Under the pieces are notes generated by a model. It was not told the DNA's origin and did no database searches. It worked only from the letters and a program-made list of their open reading frames with translations. From assembly GCA_016707585.1 (NCBI GenBank), contig JADJHL010000001.1:61593-125592 (forward strand): a DNA stretch of 64,000 nucleotides. Direction: 5' to 3'. The position numbers were made by a program, and so were the translations under genes. This DNA is from Ignavibacteriales bacterium (GTDB taxonomy: Bacteria; Bacteroidota; Ignavibacteria; Ignavibacteriales; Ignavibacteriaceae). Of this stretch, positions 1 through 9,394 are shown piece by piece (the first letter of the stretch is position 1; each line of letters begins with the position of its first letter).

Positions 1-446
1 CAACTTTGTTAAACAATTTAATTCACCAGGATTTGTACAAAACCCAGCCAATACGCGAAAAAGACGACAGAGGAAAACATACAACAACAAGACGCGAGCT
101 TATCATTTTAGAAAACGGTGCGATCATTATAGATAATCCAGGAATGCGTGAACTTGGAATAATTTCAAACGAATCGGGAATAAGCAGTACGTTTAGTGAA
201 ATTGATGAGTTATCAGATCAATGCAAATATAAAGATTGCACACACACCGTTGAAGCTGGCTGTGCTGTACTTGAAGCATTGGAGCGCGAAGAAATTTCCC
301 GTGAGAGATATGAAAATTTCTTAAAGCTCTATAAAGAATCTAAATACAACGAAATGTCTTACGTGGAAAAGCGGCAGAAGGATAAACAATTTGGAAAGTT
401 CTTTCATTCAACAATGAAGGATGTTAAGAAGATGAAGGGCAGATAA
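1..446 (+). CDS. rsgA: Ribosome small-subunit-dependent GTPase A, C-terminal part (5' truncated)
   Basis: This is the C-terminal half of the circularly permuted GTPase that acts in late maturation of the 30S ribosomal subunit. The reading frame is open to the window edge and enters just after the missing P-loop, with the residues TLLNNL. Visible motifs are the switch I stretch RGKHTTT, a G3-like DNPG (normally DTPG) and the zinc knuckle C-x4-C-x-H-x5-C (C73, C78, H80, C86 of the visible part), followed by the usual helical tail. The apparent TTG start at position 6 is only the first in-frame start-like codon; the true start lies upstream of the window. Family assignment is secure from the motif order. 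Confidence 0.93.
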   Translation, partial: TLLNNLIHQDLYKTQPIREKDDRGKHTTTRRELIILENGAIIIDNPGMRELGIISNESGISSTFSEIDELSDQCKYKDCTHTVEAGCAVLEALEREEISRERYENFLKLYKESKYNEMSYVEKRQKDKQFGKFFHSTMKDVKKMKGR

Positions 447-474
447 AATCAGAAAAAATATTATAAACTAAGCC

Positions 475-816
475 ATGCAAAGTGAGTATAAAACATATCA
501 TTATATTATTTCGGTAATTGTCTCTTTCATAGGCTTTCTGTTTGCTATCGGTTATGGGTGGACAGCCTATGGAACTGTTATTAACAGAGGCGGAATGAAT
601 TATTCAGGTTACAACTATTATAACACAAGCAAAGAGTTCTGGCTTTTATATTTAATAACTATTGCTCTTGCCTCTTTGGTCACGCCTATTATTTTACTTA
701 AAATGTTTATTAAAAAATCTCCTTCAAAACACATTGTTATAGTCTGGATCAGCTTTTTAATAATTTTTCTAATAGAAAAAATTTGCTTAATACTCTTTTA
801 CGTTGGAAAAGGATAA
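475..816 (+). CDS. Small membrane protein of unknown function, three predicted helices
   Basis: The 113-residue product has three hydrophobic stretches (about 9-29, 55-77 and 86-109) separated by short polar loops, the first loop being rich in Gly, Tyr and Asn. I do not recognise a family. It follows rsgA by 28 bases and overlaps the start proposed for the next gene by 14 bases, so the three may be co-transcribed. No Shine-Dalgarno sequence is visible, which is common in this lineage. Confidence 0.6.
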   Translation: MQSEYKTYHYIISVIVSFIGFLFAIGYGWTAYGTVINRGGMNYSGYNYYNTSKEFWLLYLITIALASLVTPIILLKMFIKKSPSKHIVIVWISFLIIFLIEKICLILFYVGKG

Positions 817-1687
817 ATATCAACAAAATCGAAAAGCCATTACTGTGAACGAATATTTAAAAACTTATATATCAGATAATCTAAATCTAAATGATCTTAT
901 TGATGTGTTTGATGAGCTTCCACTTTGGTCAGCACCATTTGGATTGAAGTTACTTGATAATATCGATTACAAACAGAATATAACTGCGCTCGATGTTGGT
1001 TTTGGTGCGGGATTTCCTTTAACTGAAATAGCAATGAGACTCGGAAACACTTCAACTGTTTATGGAATTGATCCGTGGAAAGAAACTTTTAAAAGAGTTA
1101 ATAAGAAAATTTACTACTACGGGATAAGCAACATTAAACTTATTGAGGGTGTTGCAGAATCAATTCCACTTGAAGATAATTTTGTTGATCTTATTACAAG
1201 CAACAACGGGATTAATAATGTAAGCGATGTTGATAAAGTTCTTTCAGAATGTTCGCGTGTTATAAAAAGCGGCGGACAGTTTGTGCAGACAATGAATCTT
1301 GATAAAACAATGATTGAGTTTTATAATCAATTAGAAAATGTTTTATCCGGAATGAACCTTTACAAAGAAATTGAGTTGATGTATAAACACATCAAACAAA
1401 AACGCCCGCCATTGCACGATTTTTTAGGATTGATGCAAAAACATAATTTTATTGTTAATGATGTTGTTGAAAATGAGTTTTGTTACAAGTTTGCAAATGC
1501 TTCAGCAATGTTTAATCATTACTTTATTAGATTGGCATTTATGGATAGCTGGATAAAACTTCTTCCGCCAGATAAAGTTGAAATTATCTTTGATACAATC
1601 GAAACAAGAATGAATAGACTTGCAGAACAACAAAACGGAATAAAACTTACAATTCCTTTTGTGATGATTAACGCAGTTAAGAGATAA
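803..1687 (+). CDS. Class I SAM-dependent methyltransferase
   Basis: The 294-residue protein carries a Rossmann methyltransferase core: motif I LDVGFGAGFPL (about 63-73), an acidic residue at the end of strand 2 (GIDPW, D90), and a motif IV/post-I region VDLITSNNG. The substrate cannot be told from sequence. The TTG start at 803 overlaps the upstream gene; a GTG 42 bases further down (845) is an equally plausible start and would remove 14 residues without touching the core. It converges on the toxin gene with only 6 bases between stops. Confidence 0.8.
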   Translation: MEKDKYQQNRKAITVNEYLKTYISDNLNLNDLIDVFDELPLWSAPFGLKLLDNIDYKQNITALDVGFGAGFPLTEIAMRLGNTSTVYGIDPWKETFKRVNKKIYYYGISNIKLIEGVAESIPLEDNFVDLITSNNGINNVSDVDKVLSECSRVIKSGGQFVQTMNLDKTMIEFYNQLENVLSGMNLYKEIELMYKHIKQKRPPLHDFLGLMQKHNFIVNDVVENEFCYKFANASAMFNHYFIRLAFMDSWIKLLPPDKVEIIFDTIETRMNRLAEQQNGIKLTIPFVMINAVKR

Positions 1688-1693
1688 AATAGT

Positions 1694-1999
1694 TTAGATT
1701 AGTTTTACTATATTTCTTGAAGCACGGATTATACGATGTACTTCAACAGTATTTTTTCTAATTATATAAAAGATCAGATAATCTTCAATCACCAACACAC
1801 GATAACCATAATTGCGAAGTTTTATGTTTCTTGGAATTCGCCCTAGAAGTGGAAAAGATTCTAATTTACCAATTCGAACCTCCAGCTTATCAATAAATTT
1901 TAAAGCTCTTTGTGGACTGTCTTTTGCAATCCAGTCCAGGATAGAAATAAGATCTTCCTCTGCGATTGGCAAATATTTTAGTACAAATTTGTTAGCCAT
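1694..1999 (-). CDS. RelE/ParE superfamily toxin
   Basis: The 101-residue basic protein has the ParE/RelE layout: an N-terminal strand, two helices (AEEDLISILDWIAKDSPQRALKFIDKL), a central P-LLGRIP loop and C-terminal strands YRVLVIEDYLIFYII and VEVHRIIRASRN. ParE members poison gyrase and RelE members cut mRNA on the ribosome; the sequence alone does not settle which. Its start overlaps the end of the upstream antitoxin gene by 8 bases, the usual translational coupling of such modules, with antitoxin first. Confidence 0.85.
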   Translation of the reverse strand: MANKFVLKYLPIAEEDLISILDWIAKDSPQRALKFIDKLEVRIGKLESFPLLGRIPRNIKLRNYGYRVLVIEDYLIFYIIRKNTVEVHRIIRASRNIVKLI

Positions 2000-2258
2000 T
2001 TAATCTGTTGCGTAGTTTGGTCATCATTTGTTTGTGTGTTATTCTTTTTTTCCCAGAAGCAGACTGAACTTGTGCAACCGATAGTTTTCCTAACAAATCA
2101 ATCTTAGCTTGCATTTGCTCATAATGCTCAATTGTCATTACAACCAAATCACCTTCTCCGTTCGTTGTAAGATAAACGGGTTCGTTTTTTTCATGGCATA
2201 GTGCTGCAATTTCTCTTGTTTGGTGTCTCAGGCTTGATATTGATTTTATTATTGGCAT
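1992..2258 (-). CDS. Phd/YefM-type antitoxin
   Basis: The 88-residue protein matches the Phd/YefM fold: an N-terminal segment that would set up the DNA-binding dimer (SISSLRHQTREIAALCHEKNEPVYLTT is split here only for description), then the characteristic GDLVVMTIEHYEQM, and a variable charged C-terminal tail expected to bind the toxin. It is the first gene of the pair and would autoregulate the operon by binding upstream of 2258. The start ATG is preceded by GAAAGGATTCACT, a good ribosome binding site. Confidence 0.85.
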   Translation of the reverse strand: MPIIKSISSLRHQTREIAALCHEKNEPVYLTTNGEGDLVVMTIEHYEQMQAKIDLLGKLSVAQVQSASGKKRITHKQMMTKLRNRLNG

Positions 2259-2470
2259 AGTGAATCCTTTCTTATTAACAAATTAGTACCAAATTCGGAT
2301 ATAATCAATAACAATTATCAACATTAAAGTAACTGATCACATCACTTTTTATTTATTAAGTAAAACAGATAATTTGCCTTATATTTGCCCCGCGAATAAT
2401 TAATTCCACACTTAATTGGATTTAGGTTTTTTAATAAAATAAAAACGAGATTTTACAACAGGAGAATTTT

Positions 2471-4714
2471 GTGATGAAAAATATTTTTTTGCTTTTTGCT
2501 TTTATGATGTTAACTATAAACATAATTGCGCAGGATAAAGTATATGTTTCAGATAAGTATGGTAACAGTTTAAAGCTGATATTAAAAGCCGATGGAACTT
2601 ATCAGCTTATTTACAACGAGGGCACATACAATCAAAAGCTTGATTCAATTTATCTTAACTCAAAAGCTGCAAGCAAAGATATTTTTACAGCAATACCTGT
2701 TGAGGTAATTGTAGATGGCGATAGTCTTGAGCTGTCTTTTACAAATGATGCGGGCTATCTTTCTGACTACAACATTGCAATTGCAGCAACTTCTGATGAT
2801 GATAAAAAGTTAACTTTTAATCCTTTATTTTATTACAACGCTAACTCGACGGATAGCTACACAACCAATCTTATAAAAGTAAAGATCATAAAAGAAAAAT
2901 ATCTTTACGTTGCAAAAAAGGATTACGTAACAAACGAAACGCTGGTTTCAAAATTTGAAGTTCCGGACAATGTAACTGGTTTGACAATCACCGAGAACTA
3001 CAACATCTCAAGTAATCTTGTTGCCGGGATTAATGAAAAGGGAAATATAATTGTTAGTGAAAATGGCACTTATCCTATTGAGTTTGTTTTGCAGGAAAAA
3101 CTTGATGCTCAAGAAAAACCAAGGGGATTAAATTATACTCCAGTAACTAACATAAACATTGATTGGAGTTTTCCATCTCTTTATAATAATCCAAATTACA
3201 CTGCTTCGGTAAATACAGACACAATCAAAGTAACCGTAGAAACATCACTTAAAGATGCGTTAAAAAATCTTAAATCAAGCCCGCAAACTTGTTTGCTTGT
3301 AGTACATGACAGCAAAGAAGTTTTTGATCAATTTATTTCAATTCATAAAATGGCTTATAACGATTTGAAATATTATGATGAAACCGATAAAAACATTTAC
3401 GAATTTGCTTTTTATAATCTTAAAGACGATGAAAAGAATTGGCTGGATAAAAAGGGATATTCTTTAAACACTAAGTTTATCGCACTTGGATTAAACGAAA
3501 CTGTAATTTATTCAAGTGAAGAGTCTGTAAAGAAACTTAGCACCGAGGGTTATTATAGTTATGAGTACACAACTTTAGTTAGGCAAATAAAATCTGTTGC
3601 TAACATAGTTTCTGTAAATGAAAATCTTTTAAATAAAAAGAATTCTGTTTCCCAATTAAAAACCGCACTTTATAATGCCAGTGTGAAATTAAATCATCGA
3701 ACTCTTTTTCCCGAAGTAACTGAAGTGCCTGCCACTAATACAGATCCGGTTCCTTCAACAAACAGTTTAGATTCAACTGTTGCAGAATATTCTGATTACA
3801 CATATCCGGCAAAATTGAATGGTGTGTTTTATAAACCAACTATTAGTAAAAAAGAATTGGATTCTGCGTGGGATAAGGTTTTAGATAATTATGAAAAGGA
3901 ATCTAGCTACGATAAAGAACTTTTCCACACTATTTACAAAGAGCTAAATAATGATGGCTTTAGTATGAACTTATTTGGTGAGCAAAGATATATTATGAAC
4001 AAAAATGATTTTAGAGCTTTTGATTATTTGCTAAAACATTATCAAGCTGCAACTGCACCAAATAATTACAGCGATGAATATAATTATGATTACTCAACTT
4101 ACTATCCTGCGATAAACGATGTAAAATATCTTATCTCAAATGTTCTTTCAAGAAATTTATCTGATGGTTATGAAGTAAATCCAACAACTGAACAGAAAAA
4201 AGAAATAATTAAACGTTATGGAAATTATCTTTATGATTCTCCAAATGATTATTACATGCTAACCACTTATATAAATTCATTGATAGCAAATAAAGATGAA
4301 AAAGAATTGTTTTCTTTCTATGATAATTTTGTTTCAAGATTTGATACAAAAAATATTTTAGAATCATTAAATAATTATTACGAAAATAATTACGAGTTAA
4401 ACTGGTATAATTTGAAAAATGATTTTTCAACAATGGCAAACAATGTAAGTTGGTATGTTGTTGATAATCATATCTCTGATCCAAATAAAATTAAAAAAGC
4501 AATCGAGTGGTCTGAAATGAGTTTGAAATTATCGAGAAATAATTCTTACTATATGGATACACTGGCTCAACTTTATTACAAAAATGGGGATAAGCAAAAA
4601 GCAATCTCAATGCAGGAAGATGCTATTAAAAACTACAAGGATGCAGAAGTAAATCCCGATACTTTAGCTGAAATGAAAAATGTTTTGGAAAAAATGAAAA
4701 GCGGCACATACTAA
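2471..4714 (+). CDS. Large secreted protein of unknown function with C-terminal TPR
   Basis: The 747-residue product starts with a clear signal peptide (residues 1-20, ending IIAQ), so it is exported to the periplasm or surface. The N-terminal 200 residues are beta-rich; residues about 250-390 (containing SSPQTCLLVVHDSKEVFDQF and FIALGLNETVIYS) look like a thioredoxin-type fold without a CxxC, which is an inference. The last 80 residues contain a tetratricopeptide unit (AIEWSEMSLKLSRNNSYYMDTLAQLYYKNGDKQKAISMQEDA in pieces). No T9SS sorting domain is present. A GGAG ribosome binding site lies 10 bases before the ATG. I do not recognise the family. Confidence 0.75.
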   Translation: MMKNIFLLFAFMMLTINIIAQDKVYVSDKYGNSLKLILKADGTYQLIYNEGTYNQKLDSIYLNSKAASKDIFTAIPVEVIVDGDSLELSFTNDAGYLSDYNIAIAATSDDDKKLTFNPLFYYNANSTDSYTTNLIKVKIIKEKYLYVAKKDYVTNETLVSKFEVPDNVTGLTITENYNISSNLVAGINEKGNIIVSENGTYPIEFVLQEKLDAQEKPRGLNYTPVTNINIDWSFPSLYNNPNYTASVNTDTIKVTVETSLKDALKNLKSSPQTCLLVVHDSKEVFDQFISIHKMAYNDLKYYDETDKNIYEFAFYNLKDDEKNWLDKKGYSLNTKFIALGLNETVIYSSEESVKKLSTEGYYSYEYTTLVRQIKSVANIVSVNENLLNKKNSVSQLKTALYNASVKLNHRTLFPEVTEVPATNTDPVPSTNSLDSTVAEYSDYTYPAKLNGVFYKPTISKKELDSAWDKVLDNYEKESSYDKELFHTIYKELNNDGFSMNLFGEQRYIMNKNDFRAFDYLLKHYQAATAPNNYSDEYNYDYSTYYPAINDVKYLISNVLSRNLSDGYEVNPTTEQKKEIIKRYGNYLYDSPNDYYMLTTYINSLIANKDEKELFSFYDNFVSRFDTKNILESLNNYYENNYELNWYNLKNDFSTMANNVSWYVVDNHISDPNKIKKAIEWSEMSLKLSRNNSYYMDTLAQLYYKNGDKQKAISMQEDAIKNYKDAEVNPDTLAEMKNVLEKMKSGTY

Positions 4715-4776
4715 TAGGAATTAAAAAACAGCATTTAGCTTATTATTATCATACTGCTACACATTTGAATACATTT

Positions 4777-4806
4777 AACTCGGCGCAACAATTGAGGCGT
4801 CGAGTT
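4777..4806. terminator. Stem-loop after the secreted TPR protein gene
   Basis: A 10-bp stem (AACTCGGCGC paired with GGCGTCGAGTT, one G-T pair) closes a short A-rich loop 63 bases after the stop of the preceding gene. It is followed by a loosely T-rich tract, not a clean run, so it may be a terminator or a processed 3' hairpin. Confidence 0.4.
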
Positions 4807-4908
4807 GGATGTTTATTTATTTTTTCAAATGTTACACTTAAAATGCATTAAAATTATTGTATTCAATATATTCTGGATCTATTCGATTATAGGGTTAGGT
4901 TAAAATCT

Positions 4909-5825
4909 ATGGACTCTTTATTAGTTATAATATTGATTTTTTCAATCCTCTTTCAGCTTACTGCCGCAGCATATTCTATTTACCTTATAAAGTATACGGG
5001 TTTTAAATACTCCTGGATTTTTCTTTCTTCAGCATTATTGCTTATGAGTATAAGAAGAGCAATTCCACTTTATTTTTAATCGTACATTCTAACTCCAATA
5101 TAAACACCACCAGCGAAATTATAGGGTTGGTTTTATCTGTTTTAATTCTGTTTGGAATTATTGGAATAGGAAGAATTTTGATCGAAAGAAAAACCACGGA
5201 AAATAAAATCAATTTATTGTTAGAAGAAAAAGATATCATTCTTAAGGAAGTTCATCATCGCATAAAAAATAATATGAATACAACTTTTGGATTAATTGCT
5301 TTACAAGCGGAGTCCGTAAAAGATATTGAAGCAAAAAAGGCATTGGACAATGCTTCAAACAGAGTACAGGCAATGATAACTCTGTATGAAGAATTATTTA
5401 TTTCGGGTCACTACTCAGAAGTTTCTATGAAAAATTATCTTCCATTGCTTGCCGAAAGAATAATTGCCAACTTTCCAAATAGAGATATTGTAAAATTAAA
5501 TGTAACCTCTCATGATTTTGCTTTGAATGAAAAAATTATATCAAGCTTGGGTTTGATAGTTAATGAGCTGCTTACAAATATTATGAAGTACGCCTTTGTT
5601 GGCAAGGATTCGGGTGATATTTACATAAGCCTATTAAAAAAGAATGATAGAGTTTTTCTTACAATTGATGATAATGGTAATGGAATGCCTAATGACACAA
5701 CGCATTTAAAACATTCTGGATTCGGCTTAACACTGGTGGATACTTTAACAAAACAGTTAGATGGCAAGATTTCATTTGAATCTAACAACGGCACTAAAGT
5801 AATTTTAGAATTTAACGCCAATTAA
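4909..5825 (+). pseudogene. Membrane sensor histidine kinase (HisKA_2/HATPase), one frameshift
   Basis: Reading the sequence in two frames gives a single 305-residue kinase. The first frame starts MDSLLVIILIFSIL and stops at 5077; adding one T to the T-run 5073-5077 joins it to the second frame (LYFLIVHSNSN...), which runs to 5825. The product has two N-terminal membrane helices, a short coiled coil, the HisKA_2 box EVHHRIKNN (phospho-acceptor His near 115/116 of the joined protein), an N box NELLTNIMKYAF, DDNGNGMP and GFGLTLV of the ATPase domain. A short two-helix N-terminus of this kind is common in stand-alone HWE/HisKA_2 kinases. No response regulator is adjacent. The lesion may be a real mutation or a homopolymer error. 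Confidence 0.8.
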
Positions 5826-5950
5826 ACTGCTTATTTTTTTCCCTTCTTTATCTCCGAATACGTTTTAATTTAATTGCTACAATTCAAATAGATTAAATTA
5901 TATTGCAATAAATATTTAGTTGTATTTCACAAATCGAATTTATAAAAAGA

Positions 5951-6640
5951 ATGAAACTACCATTGTTTTTAATCATACTAGTTTTTCTTAACGAGCTTTC
6001 TTTGGGACAAAATGAGTTTATAATAAATGATGGCTCTGATATTTATGATGCAAAAATATCTGTGGATAAATGTTCTGAAGATAATTGTGAAGGAAAAGGA
6101 ACAATAAAGTTATTTGATAAGAAAACTGATAAGTTGTTTCAAACATTTGTATCTGATGATTTATATTTTTTCTCTGATAACAGTGGGAATCCAACTGTTA
6201 ATATTATTCAGCTTTACAATGAACAAAGTCCTTTAATTTTTGAGGATTTTAATTTTGATGGCTCAGAAGATCTGGCGATACGAAATGGTAACAATAGCGG
6301 ATATGGCGGTCCATCTTATGATGTATATGTTTATCATCGAAACAAAAAGAAATTTGTGGTTAGCGATGAGCTAACACAACTTGCTTATGAAAACCTGGGA
6401 ATGTTTCAAACCGATCACGAAAGAAAAAGAATTATTACTTTTCAAAAAAGTGGTTGCTGCTGGCATATTACTACTGAATATTCTGTTGTTCCTAAAAAAG
6501 GGCTAGTTAAGGTTTTTGAATTAGAAGAAGATGCGCAAGGCGGAGAGTTTGTTATTGTAACAACAAGAGAATTGATTAATGATAAATGGATAAGCAAAGA
6601 AGAAATATTTAAACTTGATGATTATTATAAACAGGAATAA
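5951..6640 (+). CDS. Secreted protein with XAC2610-like FNFDG repeat region
   Basis: The 229-residue protein has a signal peptide (1-19, ending SLGQ). Its core, LIFEDFNFDGSEDLAI followed by RNGNNSGYGGPSYDVYVYH (about 96-130), matches the pattern of XAC2610-related proteins, in which a calcium-binding-like DxNxDG loop precedes a GGPSY segment. The function of that family is unknown. A conserved-looking CCWH (about 172-175) lies in the C-terminal half. It is followed 12 bases later by a small gene and may be co-transcribed with it. Confidence 0.7.
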   Translation: MKLPLFLIILVFLNELSLGQNEFIINDGSDIYDAKISVDKCSEDNCEGKGTIKLFDKKTDKLFQTFVSDDLYFFSDNSGNPTVNIIQLYNEQSPLIFEDFNFDGSEDLAIRNGNNSGYGGPSYDVYVYHRNKKKFVVSDELTQLAYENLGMFQTDHERKRIITFQKSGCCWHITTEYSVVPKKGLVKVFELEEDAQGGEFVIVTTRELINDKWISKEEIFKLDDYYKQE

Positions 6641-6652
6641 AGCTGCAAATCA

Positions 6653-7027
6653 ATGTTTATCAAAAAAGCTTACATTCGCCTAATGATCAATGCAAATGAA
6701 AAAGAAATTGCATTAAATATTTTTGATGAAATAATTAGTAAAGTTTCTATTATTAAAAACTCTTTAACAGAGCTTAAACGATATGAAGATAATTTTCATT
6801 ACGAAGCTTCGTTTTCCGTAGAGTTATCTGCCGAAACTTTAACTGAACTTGAGCATAAAGCATTTAAACTTTGTACAACTATTGTAAATGGTCCGTGGCT
6901 TTTCGTCAAACTGCCAGAAGAAGAAATTGATTTTGAATTTGAGGCAATCTTTAATCAGGAAGCTTTTATTCATCATTCAAAAGAATACAACAACAAATTA
7001 AAGTGGGCACATTTAGAAATATCTTAA
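6653..7027 (+). CDS. Hypothetical cytoplasmic protein, 124 residues
   Basis: The product has no signal peptide or membrane helix and a mixed alpha/beta pattern: IKKAYIRLMINANEKEIALNIFDEII at the N-terminus suggests a strand followed by an amphipathic helix, with a second similar unit (YEASFSVELSAETLTELEHKAFKL), that is, a ferredoxin-like beta-alpha-beta arrangement. No family is recognised. It lies 12 bases after the XAC2610-like gene. Confidence 0.55.
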   Translation: MFIKKAYIRLMINANEKEIALNIFDEIISKVSIIKNSLTELKRYEDNFHYEASFSVELSAETLTELEHKAFKLCTTIVNGPWLFVKLPEEEIDFEFEAIFNQEAFIHHSKEYNNKLKWAHLEIS

Positions 7028-7189
7028 TACTTGCGATATGACAATTCAACCAGTTATTAAATATCTTGCAATTAAATCAACTTATTTTAACGTTAATAAA
7101 TTAATGATGATTCAATTTGAATCTTAACAGTTATATTTACATCACATAATCAACAAATAAATAAATAAATATTAATTAGGAGAAATAAA

Positions 7190-7912
7190 ATGGATCAAGC
7201 AAATCAGAACGAAGTTGTTTCTATGCCTCGCATTGGAGACAAAGCACCGTCATTCAAAGCTGTAACTACACAAGGAGAAATTAATTTTCCAGCTGATTAT
7301 TCTGGTAAATGGGTTATCTTATTCAGTCATCCAGCAGATTTTACTCCGGTTTGTACATCAGAGTTTATGACATTTGCTACAATGGAAAAACAATTTGAAG
7401 AAGCTAACTGTAAACTTGTTGGTCTTTCTGTTGATGGACTTTACAGTCATATTGCATGGCTAAGAACTATAAAAGAAAAGATTGAATACAAGGGAATGAA
7501 AGATGTAGAAGTTAAATTTCCTTTGATTGAAGACATTACAATGAACGTTGCAAAAACTTATGGAATGCTTCAACCTGGTGAAAGTACAACAAAAGCAGTA
7601 CGTGCAGTTTTCTTTGTTGACCCAAAAGGAATTATTCGCACAATAATTTATTATCCATTAAGCTTGGGCAGAAATTTTGATGAGCTTTACAGAGTAATAA
7701 TTGCATTACAAACTGCTGATGAGTTTGGAATTGCTACTCCAGCTGATTGGAGACCGGGTGATGATGTAATTGTTCCTCCGGCAGGTTCTTGCGGAACTGC
7801 GAAAGACAGAATGGATGGAAAAGAGAAGAATGTAAAATGTTATGATTGGTTCTTCTGTACAAAACCAATTAGTAAAGATGAAGTACTTAAAAAAGTATTA
7901 AATAAAAAGTAA
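7190..7912 (+). CDS. Peroxiredoxin of the archaeal/Prx6-like type
   Basis: The 240-residue enzyme would reduce hydrogen peroxide and organic peroxides in the cytoplasm. The peroxidatic site is HPADFTPVCTSEF with C55; the C-terminal extension has C201, C217 and C223, the last two in KCYDWFFC. This layout (active-site Cys near 50, Cys pair near the C-terminus, about 240 residues) is that of the archaeal-type thioredoxin peroxidases, where the C-terminal cysteines act in resolving the sulfenic acid. The ATG is preceded by a strong AGGAG ribosome binding site and the gene is closed by a clear terminator, so it is a monocistronic unit. Confidence 0.93.
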   Translation: MDQANQNEVVSMPRIGDKAPSFKAVTTQGEINFPADYSGKWVILFSHPADFTPVCTSEFMTFATMEKQFEEANCKLVGLSVDGLYSHIAWLRTIKEKIEYKGMKDVEVKFPLIEDITMNVAKTYGMLQPGESTTKAVRAVFFVDPKGIIRTIIYYPLSLGRNFDELYRVIIALQTADEFGIATPADWRPGDDVIVPPAGSCGTAKDRMDGKEKNVKCYDWFFCTKPISKDEVLKKVLNKK

Positions 7913-7936
7913 AAAAATATTTTACTTAAGATTATT

Positions 7937-7966
7937 AAGCCGCAATTTATGTTGCGGCTTTTTTTT
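7937..7966 (+). terminator. Rho-independent terminator of the peroxiredoxin gene
   Basis: A stem AAGCCGCAA/TTGCGGCTT with a TTTATG-type loop is followed by eight T residues, 24 bases after the stop codon. Confidence 0.9.
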
Positions 7967-8129
7967 GATCCAGACAGATCACTTTATTAAATAGTGTTAA
8001 TAAGAATACATTTTGTTTAATAAGAATGTTTTATATTCTTTCCAGTAAAATTAATTCGATTTGCATTAACCTTTAGTTTTTAACTCAGAGTAGAGTTTAA
8101 ACTTCCCTAAAATAAATTTTAACAAACAC

Positions 8130-8579
8130 ATGGATAACATTACTGTTTATAAAGATGATTACTGCATCTCTACAAATCGGGAAAAGCTTGATGTAAATGC
8201 TATTCATAATTTTCTATCCACTCAATCTTACTGGTGTCAAAATATCCCTGTTGAAACAGTAATAAAATCAATTGATAACTCACTAAACTTTGGCTTGTAT
8301 TACGAAGATCAGCAAATTGGTTTTGCAAGAATCATTTCTGATTTTTCTACGATGGCATATCTTGCTGATGTTTATGTCCTACCTGAACACCGTGGTAAAG
8401 GTTTATCAAAATGGATGATGCAGGTTATTATGTCTCATCCGGAACTACACGGGTTACGAAGATGGATGCTGTTAACAGCCGATGCACATGGTTTATATAA
8501 ACAATTCGGCTGGAAGGAAATTGCAAATCCCGATAGATACATGGAGTTGCATAATAAAAACATTTATCAAAAAGATTGA
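8130..8579 (+). CDS. GNAT family N-acetyltransferase
   Basis: The 149-residue protein shows the GNAT core: strand 4 AYLADVYVLPEHRGKGLSKWMM with the acetyl-CoA pyrophosphate loop R88-G89-K90-G91, and the C-terminal GLYKQFGWKEI that closes the fold. The acceptor is unknown. It is the first of four closely packed genes (8130-9843) with gaps of 9 and 2 bases and a final 4-base overlap, which points to one operon. Confidence 0.88.
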   Translation: MDNITVYKDDYCISTNREKLDVNAIHNFLSTQSYWCQNIPVETVIKSIDNSLNFGLYYEDQQIGFARIISDFSTMAYLADVYVLPEHRGKGLSKWMMQVIMSHPELHGLRRWMLLTADAHGLYKQFGWKEIANPDRYMELHNKNIYQKD

Positions 8580-8588
8580 GGTTATTCA

Positions 8589-8948
8589 GTGAATAAAATT
8601 AACATTAATGAAAAGCTAGATTTAATCTCAGAATATTGGGATCCAAAAATTGTTGGAGAATTAAACAAACAATATGTTAAGCTTGTAAAATTTAAAGGTG
8701 AGTTCGTCTGGCACAAACACGATACCGAAGACGAAATGTTTTATGTGGTAAAGGGAAATTTCAAAATGGAGTTGAGAGATAGATCAATTGATATTAATGA
8801 AAATGAATTTATAATTATACCAAAAGGTATTGAGCACAAACCTGTCGCTGATGATGAGGTTTCTGTTATGTTGTTTGAACCTGCAACAACGTTGAATACC
8901 GGAGATAAGATTAATGAATTAACCAAAAACATTTTAGAAAGGATCTAG
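8589..8948 (+). CDS. Cupin domain protein
   Basis: The 119-residue single-domain cupin has motif 1 WHKHDTEDEMFYVVKG (metal ligands H42, H44 and E48) and motif 2 FIIIPKGIEHKPVAD with H83. Such small cupins are often mannose-6-phosphate isomerase-like or stress-related; the substrate is not evident. Translation starts at a GTG with GAGG seven bases upstream, and the gene lies 9 bases after the GNAT gene. Confidence 0.88.
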   Translation: MNKININEKLDLISEYWDPKIVGELNKQYVKLVKFKGEFVWHKHDTEDEMFYVVKGNFKMELRDRSIDINENEFIIIPKGIEHKPVADDEVSVMLFEPATTLNTGDKINELTKNILERI

Positions 8949-8950
8949 TT

Positions 8951-9394
8951 TTGAAAGAAGAAATAAAATCATTGTATGTAAGGGATTTGTTAAAAGTTAA
9001 ACAAGAAATAAAATCTTACAAAGATGAACGCAAACTTTGGGTCATTGCAGATGGAATTTCAAACTCGGCGGGTAATTTGTGTTTACATCTTATCGGAAAT
9101 CTTAATCATTTTATTGGCGCAACTTTAGGCAACACTGGTTATGTAAGAAATCGTGAGCAAGAATTCTCTCAAAAGAATGTACCTGTTTCTGAATTAGAAA
9201 GACAAATAGAAGATGCAGTCAGTGCTGTTGAAAAAACATTTGACAGTCTTTCAGACGATATGCTGAACAAAGATTTTCCCCTACCATATCATGAACAAAA
9301 AGTAACAACATCGTTTATGCTTTTGCATCTTGTGGCTCATTTAGATTATCACTTAGGACAGATAAATTATCATAGAAGACTTTTGGATAAATGA
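8951..9394 (+). CDS. DinB-like metal-dependent protein
   Basis: The 147-residue protein fits the DinB/DUF1572 four-helix bundle: LCLHLIGNLNHFIG in the second helix and LLHLVAHLDYHLGQINYHRRLL near the C-terminus give the usual His triad (H46, H130, H134) for a divalent metal. Family members include thiol-dependent transferases such as bacillithiol S-transferases, but this one cannot be assigned. It starts at TTG two bases after the cupin stop, with AAGGAT ten bases before, and its stop overlaps the next start (ATGA). Confidence 0.85.
   Translation: MKEEIKSLYVRDLLKVKQEIKSYKDERKLWVIADGISNSAGNLCLHLIGNLNHFIGATLGNTGYVRNREQEFSQKNVPVSELERQIEDAVSAVEKTFDSLSDDMLNKDFPLPYHEQKVTTSFMLLHLVAHLDYHLGQINYHRRLLDK

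Noticed and set aside
2380..2387. Bacteroidota-type promoter TATATTTG before the gene at 2471
   Set aside because: The -7-like box matches, but no TTG/TTTG box lies at the right distance upstream.
4777..4806. tRNA-like structure
   Set aside because: Only one stem-loop of the required four is present; called a terminator-like hairpin instead.
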